Notes: generated from the sequence alone by a model not told the origin. DNA of 64,000 nt from an uncultured Lachnospiraceae bacterium (GCA_947591245.1 CANQCY010000001.1:143733-207732); one strand, 5' to 3'. Positions 43,125 to 53,767 are shown, numbered from the stretch's first letter. Made by a program: numbers and translations.

Positions 43125-45744
43125 AATAGCAAGGAGTTTACAATCAAAAAATAAAGAGATAAAAAGCGCGACTCTGGTAAAGCTTTTAAATGATAACGGG
43201 TTTGAGGTAAAGGGTCCGAACAGCAATATCGAGGACGATGCGATTGCATTTTTGCTGAAAACATTTGCTAATCAAGCTACAGCTTCTCCGAATACGAAAG
43301 AAAAAGCGGAAAAGAATGAGCAGAAACGGAACAGTGCGGAACCGGCGGCTCCGGCAGAAGTTCCAGAAGCCTCCCAGGATGAGAAGAAGCCGGCGCCGGA
43401 GGAGAAAGAGAAAGACAAGGCGGCCGGAAAACCGGCGGGCGCAGCAGCGGCGTCCGTTGAAAAGAAGGAGATCGCCGAGAAAACGGAGAAACAGCCGCAG
43501 CCGGCAAATGCGCAAGAGAAAGCGGGAGGCAATTCTGTTCGGAATAGAGAGGACCGGCAAAAAGACGGCGAGCGCAGGAACCAGAATAATAACGACCGGA
43601 AAGGACACAATAGCGGCGAGCGCAGGAACCAGAACAATAACGACCGGAAAGGCCAAAATGGCGGCGAACGCAGAAATCAGAACAATAATGACCGCAGAAG
43701 CCAGAATGGAAATTACGGGATGGGCGGATCTGCCGGACGGAAGCAGAACAATAACAGCCGGGGAGGCGAACGGGTATTTGCGCGTTTTGAGAAAGTGCAG
43801 AGCGGTTTTGACGGCATAAAACAGGAGCAGAAAAATTCAAGGAAGAGAAATAAGAAAGTCACGGAAAAAGGAACATATAAGAAATCCAGCAAAGAAGAGA
43901 TGAGCCGCATCCGGAATAAAAAGGATCCGAACCGTAAGGGCGCGTTCATAAAGCCGGAGCCGGTTGTCAAAGAGCAGGAGGATGCAATCAAGCAGATTAC
44001 GATACCAGAGAGCCTGACCATTCGCGAGCTGGCTGAAAAGATGAAAATGCCGGCAGCAGCCCTTGTGAAAAAGCTGTTCCTGCAAGGACAGGCGGTATCG
44101 TTAAATCAGGATATTACTTTTGAAGAGGCAGAGGAAATTGCCCTTGAATTCGATATTATTGCAGAGAAGGAAGAAAAAATTGATATGGTGGCGGAGCTTC
44201 TCAAAGAAGAGGAAGAGCCGGAAGAGAAAATGAAGAAACGCCCTCCGGTAGTTTGCGTGATGGGACACGTAGACCACGGTAAGACGTCTCTTCTGGATGC
44301 GATCCGTGAAGAAAACGTCACTTCCCATGAGGCGGGCGGAATTACGCAGCATATCGGCGCATATGTGGTAGACTGCAACGGGGAAAAGATTACCTTCCTG
44401 GACACGCCGGGACATGAAGCATTTACTTCCATGCGCATGAGGGGCGCCCAGTCTACCGATATTGCGATTCTCGTCGTGGCGGCGGACGATGGCGTGATGC
44501 CGCAGACGGTGGAGGCAATCAACCATGCCAAAGCGGCGGGCGTCGAAATCATTGTAGCGATTAATAAGATCGATAAGGCGGGGGCAAATATAGAACGCGT
44601 CAAACAGGAGCTCGCCGAGTATGAGCTGGTTCCGGAGGACTGGGGCGGAAGCACGGTGTTTGTGCCGGTGTCGGCCCACACGAAGGAAGGAATCGAGCAG
44701 CTGCTTGAAATGATCGTTCTCACGGCTGAGATGCTGGAGCTGAAGGCAAATCCGGATCGGAAGGCAAGGGGCATCGTCATCGAGGCGCGGCTGGATAAAG
44801 GGCGCGGCCCGGTTGCTACCGTTCTTGTGCAGAAAGGCGTGCTGAAAATCGGCGACCATGTGGCAGTCGGTACGGCGCATGGAAAAGTGCGTGCGATGAT
44901 CGATCATTGTGGAGAGCGCGTGAAACAGGCGAGGCCGTCTACGCCTGTAGAAATTCTCGGACTGAACGGTGCGCCGGCTGCGGGAGAAATATTTGTGGCG
45001 ACGCAGAGCGATAAAGAGGCAAAACAGATTTCACAGGCATATATCGACCAGAGTAAGGATAAACTGCTTGAAGAGACAAAAGCGAAAAAGCTTTCCCTTG
45101 ACGGACTGTTTAACCAGATTCAGGCGGGCAATGTAAAGGAATTGAATCTGATCATCAAAGCTGACGTACAGGGATCCGTTGAGGCGGTGAAGCAGAGTCT
45201 GCTTAAGCTGAGCAATGAGGAAGTGGCGGTCCGCGTTATTCACGGAGGCGTCGGCGCGATCAATGAGTCTGACGTTTCGCTGGCGAGTGCGTCAAATGCC
45301 ATTATTATCGGCTTTAATATACGTCCGGATAATATGGCAAAGGAGATTGCGGAAAGAGAAAATGTGGATGTGCGCCTGTATCGCGTCATTTATGACGCCA
45401 TTGAGGATATTGAGCATGCGCTGAAGGGAATGCTGGAGCCGATTTATGAAGAGAAAGTGATCGGACATGCAGAAGTGCGTCAGATCTTTAAGGCGTCCGG
45501 CGTCGGAACAATCGCCGGCTCTTATGTGCTGGACGGAAAGGTTCAGCGCGGCTGCAAATGCCGTATTTTCCGCGGAGAGGATCAGATCTTCGAAGGCGGT
45601 CTCGCCTCCCTTAAGAGGTTTAAAGATGATGTGAAGGATGTGGCGGCAGGTTATGAGTGCGGACTTGTCTTTGAGAACTTTAACGATATTCAGGAAGAAG
45701 ACAGAGTAGAGTGTTATATCATGGTGGAGATTCCCCGTTCCTGA
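43102..45744 (+). CDS. infB: Translation initiation factor IF-2
   Basis: IF-2 places initiator tRNA on the ribosome. The N-terminal IF2_N motif ([23 protein letters not shown]) is followed by a long charged linker with Asn/Gln/Arg repeats (about 155-220), a second IF2_N ([21 protein letters not shown]), and the GTPase domain from about residue 388 ([31 protein letters not shown]), then domains II-IV. Length 880 residues. ATG 43102 has GGAGGA eight bases upstream. Confidence 0.97.
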   Translation: MAKMKIFEIARSLQSKNKEIKSATLVKLLNDNGFEVKGPNSNIEDDAIAFLLKTFANQATASPNTKEKAEKNEQKRNSAEPAAPAEVPEASQDEKKPAPEEKEKDKAAGKPAGAAAASVEKKEIAEKTEKQPQPANAQEKAGGNSVRNREDRQKDGERRNQNNNDRKGHNSGERRNQNNNDRKGQNGGERRNQNNNDRRSQNGNYGMGGSAGRKQNNNSRGGERVFARFEKVQSGFDGIKQEQKNSRKRNKKVTEKGTYKKSSKEEMSRIRNKKDPNRKGAFIKPEPVVKEQEDAIKQITIPESLTIRELAEKMKMPAAALVKKLFLQGQAVSLNQDITFEEAEEIALEFDIIAEKEEKIDMVAELLKEEEEPEEKMKKRPPVVCVMGHVDHGKTSLLDAIREENVTSHEAGGITQHIGAYVVDCNGEKITFLDTPGHEAFTSMRMRGAQSTDIAILVVAADDGVMPQTVEAINHAKAAGVEIIVAINKIDKAGANIERVKQELAEYELVPEDWGGSTVFVPVSAHTKEGIEQLLEMIVLTAEMLELKANPDRKARGIVIEARLDKGRGPVATVLVQKGVLKIGDHVAVGTAHGKVRAMIDHCGERVKQARPSTPVEILGLNGAPAAGEIFVATQSDKEAKQISQAYIDQSKDKLLEETKAKKLSLDGLFNQIQAGNVKELNLIIKADVQGSVEAVKQSLLKLSNEEVAVRVIHGGVGAINESDVSLASASNAIIIGFNIRPDNMAKEIAERENVDVRLYRVIYDAIEDIEHALKGMLEPIYEEKVIGHAEVRQIFKASGVGTIAGSYVLDGKVQRGCKCRIFRGEDQIFEGGLASLKRFKDDVKDVAAGYECGLVFENFNDIQEEDRVECYIMVEIPRS
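43570..43713 (+). repeat. Three tandem 48-base repeats inside infB
   Basis: Copies start at 43570, 43618 and 43666, exactly 48 bases apart, and encode the 16-residue unit [16 protein letters not shown] with small changes (GQNGG, RRSQNG). The unit is in frame, basic and Asn-rich, and lies in the flexible linker before the second IF2_N domain. Such repeats usually vary in copy number between strains. Confidence 0.9.
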
Positions 45745-45774
45745 CAGAAAGTTTGAAGGAGATTGGAGGAAAAT

Positions 45775-46137
45775 ATGAAAAAAAACAGCGTAAAAAATGT
45801 TCGTATCAACAGCGAGGTTCAGCGGGAAATGAGCCGGATTATACGGGATGAGATCAAGGATCCCAGAGTGCACCCGCTTACTTCCGTTATGAGGGCGGAG
45901 GTGACTCCGGATTTGAAGTATGCAAAAATCTTTATCAGCGTGTTTGGCAGTGATGAGGAAAAAGAAAAAACGATGGAGGGACTGAAAAAGAGCGCTTCCT
46001 TTGCGAGGGGCATGCTGGCGAGAAGGATGAATTTGAGAAACACGCCGGAGATCACGTTTGTTTTGGATAATTCGATTGAGTATGGCGTAAAAATGTCGAA
46101 AATCATTGATGAGGTAAATCATGGCAATGAAGGATGA
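45775..46137 (+). CDS. rbfA: 30S ribosome-binding factor RbfA
   Basis: RbfA is needed for late 30S maturation and cold adaptation. The KH-like fold shows VRINSEVQREMSRIIRDEIKDPRV and YAKIFISVFGSDEEKEKTMEGLKKSASFARGML. Length is 120 residues from ATG 45775, which has GGAGG at 45765-45769; TTG 45763 is rejected. The 3' end is followed directly by the nrnA region. Confidence 0.96.
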   Translation: MKKNSVKNVRINSEVQREMSRIIRDEIKDPRVHPLTSVMRAEVTPDLKYAKIFISVFGSDEEKEKTMEGLKKSASFARGMLARRMNLRNTPEITFVLDNSIEYGVKMSKIIDEVNHGNEG

Positions 46138-46164
46138 GTGAAATTGCGAGAGGGGGAGGCTTCA

Positions 46165-47112
46165 ATGAGTATTTTATCGGATGAAATAGCAAAAGCGGGA
46201 ACGGTGGCGATCGGCGGGCATATCCGTCCGGACGGGGACTGCGTCGGTTCCTGCATGGGATTGTATTATTACATGTCTGACAATTATCCGGAGTGTAAGG
46301 TAACGGTCTATATGGAGGAAATACCGGACGAATTTGAATACTTATATGAGAAGGATGCTTTTGCAGAAAAATCAGAATGCTATGATTTGTTTATTTCGCT
46401 CGACTGCGGAGCGTTGGACCGCCTCGGCGGCTATGAGAACGTTTTTGCAAATGCGAAGCGAACGCTTAATATAGACCATCATATCAGCAATGAAAACTTC
46501 GCGGACGTCAATTATGTGGAAGAGTTTTCAAGTTCTACGTGCGAGGCGCTTTGCGCTCTTCTGGATATGGACAAAATCGGTTTTAATGCCGCGCAGGCGC
46601 TGTACACGGGCATTATTCACGATACCGGCGTGTTTAAGCATTCCAATACGCGAAAGCGAACGATGGAATTTGCGGGGCGGCTTATGGAAAAGGGGATTCC
46701 GTTTGGAAAGATACTGGACGAGAGTTTTTATATGAAAACCTACAAGCAGCTGCAGATTATGGGAAGGTGTCTGCTGGAGAGCGTTCGCATAATGGATGGG
46801 AGATGCATTTTTTCCGTGGTATCCAGAAAGGTACTGGATTTTTATGAAGCAAAGCCGTCCGATTTGTCCGGCGTCATCGACGAACTGCGGACGACGGAAG
46901 GCGTGGAAGTCGCCATTCTTCTGACGGAGCAGGACACAGCGGGGTACAAGGTGAGCATGCGTTCCAATCAGATCGTAGATGTGAGCCGGATTGCCACGTT
47001 TTTCGGCGGGGGCGGGCATATCCGCGCAGCCGGCTGCGAGATCAAAGGTTCCGCTTTTGACGTCATCAATAATATAACCGAACATATTGCTAAGCAGCTA
47101 GGGGAGTCATAA
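46165..47112 (+). CDS. nrnA: Bifunctional oligoribonuclease/pAp phosphatase NrnA
   Basis: NrnA degrades short RNA oligomers and dephosphorylates pAp. DHH motifs: GGHIRPDGDCVGS, LDCGALDRLG, IDHHISNENFADVNYV; the DHHA1 end is GGGGHIRAAGCEI. ATG 46165 has GGGAGG upstream; GTG 46138 would start directly after rbfA without a site. The stop overlaps the truB start by one base. In Bacillus-type genomes nrnA is often near rbfA/truB, which supports the name over a generic DHH call. Confidence 0.92.
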   Translation: MSILSDEIAKAGTVAIGGHIRPDGDCVGSCMGLYYYMSDNYPECKVTVYMEEIPDEFEYLYEKDAFAEKSECYDLFISLDCGALDRLGGYENVFANAKRTLNIDHHISNENFADVNYVEEFSSSTCEALCALLDMDKIGFNAAQALYTGIIHDTGVFKHSNTRKRTMEFAGRLMEKGIPFGKILDESFYMKTYKQLQIMGRCLLESVRIMDGRCIFSVVSRKVLDFYEAKPSDLSGVIDELRTTEGVEVAILLTEQDTAGYKVSMRSNQIVDVSRIATFFGGGGHIRAAGCEIKGSAFDVINNITEHIAKQLGES

Positions 47113-48029
47113 TGGATGGAATTATAAATGTGCATAAAGAGAAAGGGTATACGTCCCATGATGTAGTGGCGAAGCTCCGGGGCATACTGCACCAGAAGAA
47201 GATCGGCCATACGGGGACGCTTGATCCGGATGCCACCGGGGTTTTGCCGGTCTGTCTCGGCAAGGCCACGAAAGCGTGCGAGCTTTTGGCAAATAAATCG
47301 AAAACATATGCTGCCCGCGTCAGGCTGGGGGTTGTGACGGATACGCAGGATCTGACCGGGCGGGTTTTGGAGCGCAGTCCGGTCAATGTGACGCGAGAGC
47401 AGCTGGATGAAGCGGTATCCGGATTTTTTGGGGAAATATGGCAGCTTCCGCCGATGTATTCCGCTGTAAAGGTCAATGGAAAACGGCTGTATGAGCTGGC
47501 GAGACAGGGAGTTGAGGTCGAGAGGAAAAAACGCCGGATCACGGTGCATTCCTGTGAGGTCACCGGTTTTTTTCCGGAGAGAGACGAATTTACGATGGAG
47601 GTCTGCTGTTCCAAGGGCACTTATATCCGGACGCTCTGCCATGATATCGGACAGGCGCTTTCGTGCGGAGCGGCGATGGCGGAGCTGGTCAGGACAAAGG
47701 TAGATTCCTTTATTTTGCAAAATTCACTGACTCTCGGCGAAATCGAAGAGAGGGTAAGGGAAGGGAAGGCAGAGGAGATTATTTTGCCGCTTGACGAAAT
47801 TTTTATGAATTATCCGGAAGTCACCGTTTCCGGGAAAGCGATCCGGTATTTGCAAAACGGAAATGCGGTAAAGCGGGATTGCTGCAGGGGTCTTCCGGAT
47901 GTGGCAGGGGGAGACCGGGTACGCATGTATGATGAAGACCATCGGTTTTATGCGATTTACCAATATGAAGAAGAATCTCGTATGTTTACAAATGTAAAAA
48001 TGTTTTACAGCTATACCGGAGGAGTATGA
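47112..48029 (+). CDS. truB: tRNA pseudouridine(55) synthase TruB
   Basis: TruB makes pseudouridine 55 in the T loop of tRNAs. The catalytic motif is GHTGTLDPDATGVLP (D38), preceded by NVHKEKGYTSHDVVAKLR; SKGTYIRTLCHDIG is the second family motif. Length is 305 residues. It overlaps nrnA by one base and ribF by four, so all three are coupled. Confidence 0.97.
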   Translation: MDGIINVHKEKGYTSHDVVAKLRGILHQKKIGHTGTLDPDATGVLPVCLGKATKACELLANKSKTYAARVRLGVVTDTQDLTGRVLERSPVNVTREQLDEAVSGFFGEIWQLPPMYSAVKVNGKRLYELARQGVEVERKKRRITVHSCEVTGFFPERDEFTMEVCCSKGTYIRTLCHDIGQALSCGAAMAELVRTKVDSFILQNSLTLGEIEERVREGKAEEIILPLDEIFMNYPEVTVSGKAIRYLQNGNAVKRDCCRGLPDVAGGDRVRMYDEDHRFYAIYQYEEESRMFTNVKMFYSYTGGV

Positions 48030-48922
48030 TGGTTGTTTTGGAACAAAGACCGTACCAGCTGAAGCATACGGCGGTCTGTATCGGAAAATTCGACGGTTTG
48101 CACGCGGGACACCGTCTTTTGATCGATTCGATAAAAACGTACCGGGAAAAATTAAAGATGCTCTTTACTTTTTCTTTTCCTGAAAGCGAATACATATACA
48201 GCAGAGAAGAAAAGCGGTATCTGGCGGAACGGCTTGGGATCGACGCGTATATCGACTGTCCGTTCGACGATGAATTTTGCCGGATGGCGCCGGAGATATT
48301 TTTGGAACAGGTGCTTCGTAAGGAATGTGGCGCAGAGGCCGTCTCGGTAGGAGAGGATTTCCGATTTGGCTACCGACGGGGCGGGGATGTGCGGTTTTTG
48401 CAAAACCGCTGCGCCTTGGACGGCTTTGAACTCAATGTTTTTCCGAAATTGGAGATGGAGGGAAGCGTGGTGAGCAGCACGCGCATACGGACGCTGATTC
48501 GGGAAGGCGATATTCAGACGGCGAACCGGCTTCTTTGCCAGCCCTATTTTATTTACGGGACGGTTTGCCATGGGAACAGGATCGGCAGTACGAAGCTTAA
48601 CATGCCGACGGCAAACCAGATTCCCGACGCCGGAAAGATACTGCCGCCGTTTGGCGTGTACGCCTCACGGATACGGATACGCGGCGGGGTTTATGCCGGC
48701 GTCACGAATATCGGCATCAAGCCGACGATTCCCGGCGGAAACACAGTCGGGGCCGAAACGCATATCGTCGGGTTTGACGGAGACTTATACGGAGTGGATA
48801 TCTGTGTGGAATTGTGCGCCTTTTTGCGGAAAGAGCAGCGTTTTTCCAGCTTAGGGCTCCTTCGGGATCAGATGGAGAAAGATAAGGATATGGCGTGCGG
48901 GATGTTGGAAAACTTGAAATAA
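48026..48922 (+). CDS. ribF: Bifunctional riboflavin kinase/FAD synthetase
   Basis: RibF makes FMN and FAD from riboflavin. The N-terminal adenylyltransferase has GKFDGLHAGHRLLI and SSTRIRTLIREGDI. The C-terminal riboflavin kinase domain has GNRIGSTKLNMPTANQI, which differs in spacing from the common GRxxGFPTAN form, then FGVYASRIRI and TNIGIKPTIPG. Length is 298 residues. ATG 48026 overlaps the truB stop (ATGA) behind GGAGG. The next ATG codon, 48029, is equally possible. Confidence 0.94.
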   Translation: MMVVLEQRPYQLKHTAVCIGKFDGLHAGHRLLIDSIKTYREKLKMLFTFSFPESEYIYSREEKRYLAERLGIDAYIDCPFDDEFCRMAPEIFLEQVLRKECGAEAVSVGEDFRFGYRRGGDVRFLQNRCALDGFELNVFPKLEMEGSVVSSTRIRTLIREGDIQTANRLLCQPYFIYGTVCHGNRIGSTKLNMPTANQIPDAGKILPPFGVYASRIRIRGGVYAGVTNIGIKPTIPGGNTVGAETHIVGFDGDLYGVDICVELCAFLRKEQRFSSLGLLRDQMEKDKDMACGMLENLK

Positions 48923-48969
48923 AAGGTATGGGCAGCGTACCAATATACAGATAGAAAAGAGGATGTAGT

Positions 48970-50607
48970 ATGGATATGGCATTACAGATCATGGCGGGAG
49001 TTGGGTTATTTTTATACGGCATGCGGCTGATGAGCGACGGGCTGCAGAAGGTCGCCGGCGGAAAGATGCGTACGATACTTGAAAAGCTTACGACAAATCC
49101 GTTTATGGGGCTTCTGCTCGGTATCGTCTTTACCGGAATCATCCAGTCCTCCAATGCGACGACGGTATTGGTCGTCAGCTTTGTCAACAGCAGCCTGATG
49201 AATCTTTCCCAGGCAGTCGGCGTGATCATGGGGGCAAATATCGGTACGACGGTGACCGGACAGCTCGTCTCATTTAAACTGGACTCCATAGCGCCGATTT
49301 TCATTATTGTCGGCGTCGTAATGGTCATGTTCATAAAGAAGCCGACCGTGAAACGGATCGGAGAAGTGCTGCTCGGCTTTGGCGTGTTGTTTTTCGGCAT
49401 GTCTACGCTGTCGTCGTCCGTTGACCGGCTCAATCATGTGAAAGCGGTTACGGATCTGTTCGGAAGCCTTACAAATCCGTTTCTTGCAGTGCTAATCGGC
49501 TTTCTCACTACTTCCGTATTGCAGAGCGCTTCCGCATCTGTCGGAATCCTGATTGTACTGGCGTCGTCGGGATTGATTGATGTGAGCATCTGTTATTATG
49601 TGATCATGGGATGCGACGTGGGCGCCTGCGGTTCAGCAGTGCTGGCGAGTTTAAGCGGGACGAAGAACGCCAAGCGTGCGGCGATGCTCCATGTGCTTTT
49701 TAATGTGATCGGTATGATTATTATTATGGTCGTCCTCGCATTATGGGGAGATGCGATCATGGCGGCAATCCACAGCCTGACGTCAATGACGGCAGATCCG
49801 GGAATACGTGCCGGACGCGATGTGGCAAATATCAATTCGATCATAAAGATATTTGAAGTGCTGTTATTTTTCCCGATCAATAAGCTTCTTGTCCGCCTCA
49901 CTTATATTATTATACCGGGCGAGGACGCAGAGGTGCACGGAATGGAACTCAAATATATCGGAAAGCATACGGTATTTAATCTGACGACGGCGCTTCCGCA
50001 GGCGATCAGGGAAGTGGACCGCATGGGAACGATGGCGGTCAACAATCTGGTGCGCGCGATGGACGCTCTGCTCAATAAAAACGAGGAGGCGCTGAAAGAA
50101 GTATATGAGAAGGAAAATGTGATTGACTATCTGAATACCGAAATATCAAATTATCTAGTGAAAATCAACCAGCTGTCCCTGCCGATTCAGGACCGTAAGC
50201 AGCTGGGCGCGATGTTCCATGTCGTCAACGATATCGAGAGAATTGGCGATCATGCGGAAAACATTGCGGATTTTGCAGAAACCATGATGTCTGCCAACCT
50301 GAAGTTTACGAAAAAGGCGCAGAATGAGCTGAAACAGATGTTAGAAATGGTGGTTCAGCTTCTGCATTATTCGATGGATGCATTCGTGCATGAAAATAAT
50401 GCGCATATGACGGATATTGCAGAATTGGAAAAAGAGGTAGACAAAATAGAAAAGAAGCTTCAAAAGAAGCATGTAAACCGGTTGGCAAATAATAAATGCG
50501 AGCCGCATGCCGCTATGATTTTTTCCGATCTGCTCAGCAATCTGGAACGCGTGGCAGACCACGGAGTGAACATCGCATTTGCCGAACAGGATGACGAAGA
50601 GGAGTGA
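48970..50607 (+). CDS. Na/phosphate cotransporter II-family protein with PhoU domain
   Basis: The N-terminal part (about 1-315) is a polytopic Na/Pi-cotransporter with the two family repeats (GIIQSSNATTVLVVSFV and TSVLQSASASVGILIVL) that carry the QSS/QSA substrate motifs. The C-terminal part (about 340-545) is helical and PhoU-like (HVVNDIERIGDHAENIADFAE). It should import phosphate with sodium, with PhoU as a control domain. Start ATG 48970 lies after AGAGGATG. It follows ribF by 47 bases and overlaps no gene. Confidence 0.9.
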   Translation: MDMALQIMAGVGLFLYGMRLMSDGLQKVAGGKMRTILEKLTTNPFMGLLLGIVFTGIIQSSNATTVLVVSFVNSSLMNLSQAVGVIMGANIGTTVTGQLVSFKLDSIAPIFIIVGVVMVMFIKKPTVKRIGEVLLGFGVLFFGMSTLSSSVDRLNHVKAVTDLFGSLTNPFLAVLIGFLTTSVLQSASASVGILIVLASSGLIDVSICYYVIMGCDVGACGSAVLASLSGTKNAKRAAMLHVLFNVIGMIIIMVVLALWGDAIMAAIHSLTSMTADPGIRAGRDVANINSIIKIFEVLLFFPINKLLVRLTYIIIPGEDAEVHGMELKYIGKHTVFNLTTALPQAIREVDRMGTMAVNNLVRAMDALLNKNEEALKEVYEKENVIDYLNTEISNYLVKINQLSLPIQDRKQLGAMFHVVNDIERIGDHAENIADFAETMMSANLKFTKKAQNELKQMLEMVVQLLHYSMDAFVHENNAHMTDIAELEKEVDKIEKKLQKKHVNRLANNKCEPHAAMIFSDLLSNLERVADHGVNIAFAEQDDEEE

Positions 50608-50617
50608 GCGTCTTGGT

Positions 50618-51478
50618 ATGTTAATTGAAATTATGATTGCGGCGGCAGTGATTTTCGCCGCCCTGCTGGTATATGGCTACTGCTCCAATTTCCGCTTAAA
50701 AACGGAGCGCTATAATGTTCAGGTGCCCGGTATGGCGGCGGGCGGATCCGTGCGGATCGTCATGCTTGCCGACCTCCACGGATCTTCTTTCGGCAGGGGA
50801 AATCAGCATCTGCTTGAAAAAATCAGGGCAGAACAGCCGGATCTGATCTGTATCGCCGGCGATATGACGGTGAAGGACGGAAGGGGAGCGGAGACGGCGC
50901 TTGCGCTTTGCCGGGAGCTGGCGTCCATCTGTCCGGTGTATTACGCGGCGGGCAACCATGAAGTCAGAATGGACTGTTATGGAGAATACTGTGCAAATCT
51001 TCGGAAGATGGGCGTTGTTTTTCTGGATAATGAACACAGGGATTTTTTTATGTGCAGAAAAAAATTTACCGTTTATGGCTGGAATGCCGGTGAAATCTAC
51101 TACCGGAAATTTTGGGAAGAGGGCGGCGTTTCTGCGGAGGAGCTGGAGGAACAGATGGGAATGCCGGATCCGATGGCGTTCTGTGTTTTGCTGGCGCATA
51201 ATCCTGAATATTTTGACGTATATCGGGAGTGGGGGGCGGATCTTGTTTTGTCCGGACATGTCCATGGCGGCATTGCAAGGCTTCCATTCGCGGGAGGCGT
51301 GATTTCGCCGTCTCTCCGCCTGTTTCCGAAGTATGACGCCGGCCTGTATGAGAATGGGGATTCTACGATGGTTTTGACGCGGGGGCTTGGAACGCATCAT
51401 ATACGTCTGCGTTTTTTTAACGTACCTGAAATTTCTGTTATAAATTTAAGCAATATGTTGCAAAAGTGTGAGAAATAG
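50618..51478 (+). CDS. Membrane-anchored metallophosphoesterase (YkuE-like)
   Basis: The N-terminus has one membrane helix (about 4-22). The calcineurin-like domain shows metal motifs DLHGSSFGRGN, GDMT, GNHE and GHVHGG. Family members hydrolyse phosphoesters of lipid or nucleotide type; YkuE and relatives act on cell-surface lipids, and the substrate here is unknown. ATG 50618 is the likely start, with GGAGTG near the end of the preceding gene; the ORF is open earlier, from TTG 50579. The gene ends inside the next promoter region. Confidence 0.88.
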   Translation: MLIEIMIAAAVIFAALLVYGYCSNFRLKTERYNVQVPGMAAGGSVRIVMLADLHGSSFGRGNQHLLEKIRAEQPDLICIAGDMTVKDGRGAETALALCRELASICPVYYAAGNHEVRMDCYGEYCANLRKMGVVFLDNEHRDFFMCRKKFTVYGWNAGEIYYRKFWEEGGVSAEELEEQMGMPDPMAFCVLLAHNPEYFDVYREWGADLVLSGHVHGGIARLPFAGGVISPSLRLFPKYDAGLYENGDSTMVLTRGLGTHHIRLRFFNVPEISVINLSNMLQKCEK

Positions 51479-51486
51479 GTTATAAT
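51458..51486 (+). promoter_or_regulatory. Sigma-A type promoter of the chemoreceptor gene
   Basis: TTGCAA (51458-51463), 17-base spacer, TATAAT (51481-51486). It overlaps the stop codon region of the metallophosphoesterase gene. A second, weaker FliA-like candidate is CAAA at 51510-51513, 15 bases, then GCCGAAAC at 51529-51536, which differs from the TAAA / GCCGATAA consensus at three positions. Confidence 0.7.
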
Positions 51487-51592
51487 ATATTTTAGTGAAA
51501 ATGCGCTTACAAAAGTAAAAAAAAGGAAGCCGAAACAGAAAAGGAAGTCCTTCATGGCGTGCATTTTTGAAAGATCTTAAGGAGGATATAAT

Positions 51593-53626
51593 ATGAAGAA
51601 CTTGAAATTGGCGACGAAAATTAGCATTATTGTCATTTCCGTATTGACAATCGGACTGATCGTATTATGGAGAAGTACGGACACCAGAATTTCTTATGTG
51701 ATGACAAATCAGGTTATGGAGAAGATGGATGATGCGATTAAGACGAGGGAGCGGATCATTGATCAGTATATTGCCTCGACGGAAGATTATATGGTTGGCT
51801 ATGCGCAGGCGCCGGAGCTGCGCGAGGTTCTCAAGCATCCGGATGATCCGAATATAGTGGCGGCCGCGCAGGCGTATACGAAAACATACGGATCTCAAAA
51901 TGAAAATCTGGAAAACATCTATGTCGGCGATTATGGTTCTAAGGTACTCGTATCATTTGTAGAGGGACCGATCGGCCAGGTGCTGCGTGAGGGCGACAGC
52001 CTGAAAGCGCTGCAGGATTCCGTATTCGCGACGGACGGCGTATGGAATACCGGTATCATGGAGTCGCCTTCGACGGGAAAACAGGTTGTATCAATGTATT
52101 ATCCGCTGTTTGAAAACGACAAGCCGCTTGGATATGTGGGAGCTGCCATATATGGGGAAGAGCTGAGAAATACGCTGAACGAACTGACGGGAGAGGGCGA
52201 AGGCAAAACAGATTACATGCTTCTTGATGCGGCGAAGGGTACATATATTTTCTGTGCGGATGAGGAAAAGATCGGAACGGAAATCGCAGAGGAAAATGTT
52301 TCTAAGGTAATCGAGCTTGCAAAAGATGAAAATAATACGAAGTCATCGTATGAATATAAAGAGGGCGGAAAAAATATGCTGGCTGTATACCAATACATGC
52401 CGGAACGGGATTGGGTTCTCGTGATTTTGGAAGATACTGATGTGGCATATGCGCCGGTGAAACAGATGAGCATCATGCTTCTGATTATGTGCGCTGTTAT
52501 TCTGGTTATAATTTCCGTCTGCGTATGGTTTGTAGGAAGGCTGATCGCAAAGGATATTGTAAAGATAGCGCAGATGATTCAGGAAATCGGCACGCTTGAT
52601 CTGACGCTTCGCCATAAGATGGATGTGTACAATTCCCGCCGGGACGAAGTGGGCATGATCGCCAAAGCGACGCTTCATCTGACCGACGAGGTGAGCGGCG
52701 CTGTCGAGATGATCAAAGAGAAGAGCGGCGAGCTTTTGCGGACGTCGGAGGAATTGCATTCGGGATCTGAAGTCACAAAAGAGTCGGCTACAAATATAGA
52801 AAAGGCGATTAGTGAGATTGCAGAAAGCACAGTACAGCAGGCAGAGGATACGCAGAAGGCTGTCGGAAGCGTAATGCACATCGGGGACACGATAGAGAAA
52901 ACAATGAGTGAGACGGAGACCCTGAGCGAATATGCCAGCAGCATTCAGAAGACGAGCGAGGAAATGTGCGATACTGTGCGAGGCCTGTCTGAAGTAAACG
53001 GCAGTACGGAGAAAGTGATTGATGAAATCAGTACCCAGACGATGTCAACACATGATTCCGCGATGAAGATTAAGGACGCCGCCCAGCTGATCACCTCGAT
53101 TGCAGAGGAGACAAACATGCTGTCGCTCAATGCTTCCATTGAGGCGGCGCGTGCCGGCGAGCAGGGAAAAGGATTTGCCGTTGTGGCAAGCCAGATACAG
53201 AAACTGGCAGAACAGTCAAACGACTCGGCGCAGCGCATCGACGGTATTATCAATACGCTTCTGGCAGATTCCAACAATGCGGTTGAAACGATGCACAAGA
53301 TGAAAGATATTATGCTGGAGCAGAGTAAACAGCTGTCATATACGGAGGAGCAGTTCAAAGAGATTCATCAGAATATTGAAGTGACGAAACAGGGAGTGGC
53401 AAACATTTTTGATACCGTGAAGAATATGGATAAAGAGCGCCTTATGGTAGTAGACGTCGTTCAGAAGCTGTCGGAGATCGCATCCGATAATGCAGCGGGC
53501 ACCGAGCAGATTATGGCGTCAACCGAGATGCTTGATACGATGGTCAAAAATGTGTCGGATGTGTCGGAAGAGCTGGTTGGGGTTTCCCAAAACATTGAAC
53601 AGAGCGTCAGCGGTTTTACCGTATAA
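51593..53626 (+). CDS. Methyl-accepting chemotaxis protein with extracellular Cache-type sensor
   Basis: This is a transmembrane chemoreceptor feeding CheA/CheW. Layout: TM1 (about 9-27), extracellular sensor of about 260 residues with dCache-like features (GQVLREGDSLKALQDSVFATDGVW; YYPLFENDKPLGYVGAAIYGEEL), TM2 (about 293-317), HAMP-like linker, then the long signalling coiled coil. The conserved tip EETNMLSLNASIEAARAGEQGKGFAVVASQIQKLAEQS lies at about 503-540 and is intact. Ligand is unknown. The start follows AAGGAGGATA. A terminator follows, so it is monocistronic. Confidence 0.95.
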   Translation: MKNLKLATKISIIVISVLTIGLIVLWRSTDTRISYVMTNQVMEKMDDAIKTRERIIDQYIASTEDYMVGYAQAPELREVLKHPDDPNIVAAAQAYTKTYGSQNENLENIYVGDYGSKVLVSFVEGPIGQVLREGDSLKALQDSVFATDGVWNTGIMESPSTGKQVVSMYYPLFENDKPLGYVGAAIYGEELRNTLNELTGEGEGKTDYMLLDAAKGTYIFCADEEKIGTEIAEENVSKVIELAKDENNTKSSYEYKEGGKNMLAVYQYMPERDWVLVILEDTDVAYAPVKQMSIMLLIMCAVILVIISVCVWFVGRLIAKDIVKIAQMIQEIGTLDLTLRHKMDVYNSRRDEVGMIAKATLHLTDEVSGAVEMIKEKSGELLRTSEELHSGSEVTKESATNIEKAISEIAESTVQQAEDTQKAVGSVMHIGDTIEKTMSETETLSEYASSIQKTSEEMCDTVRGLSEVNGSTEKVIDEISTQTMSTHDSAMKIKDAAQLITSIAEETNMLSLNASIEAARAGEQGKGFAVVASQIQKLAEQSNDSAQRIDGIINTLLADSNNAVETMHKMKDIMLEQSKQLSYTEEQFKEIHQNIEVTKQGVANIFDTVKNMDKERLMVVDVVQKLSEIASDNAAGTEQIMASTEMLDTMVKNVSDVSEELVGVSQNIEQSVSGFTV

Positions 53627-53660
53627 TAATCTCGGGCGCGAGATATGAGATATGCGAAAG

Positions 53661-53691
53661 GAAGAGGGCAGTGAGAAGCTGTCCTCTTTTT
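53661..53691 (+). terminator. Terminator after the chemoreceptor gene
   Basis: AGAGGGCAG (53663-53671) pairs with CTGTCCTCT (53679-53687), with one G-U pair and a 7-base loop, and TTTT follows. The remainder of the gap to 53767 shows nothing clear. Confidence 0.8.
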
Positions 53692-53767
53692 GATGGAAAA
53701 CCTTTTGCCGGTTAGGGAGAGCGCGTCTGGATTTCAACCCATTGCCCTTAGGCCTGCCGTTTAAACA

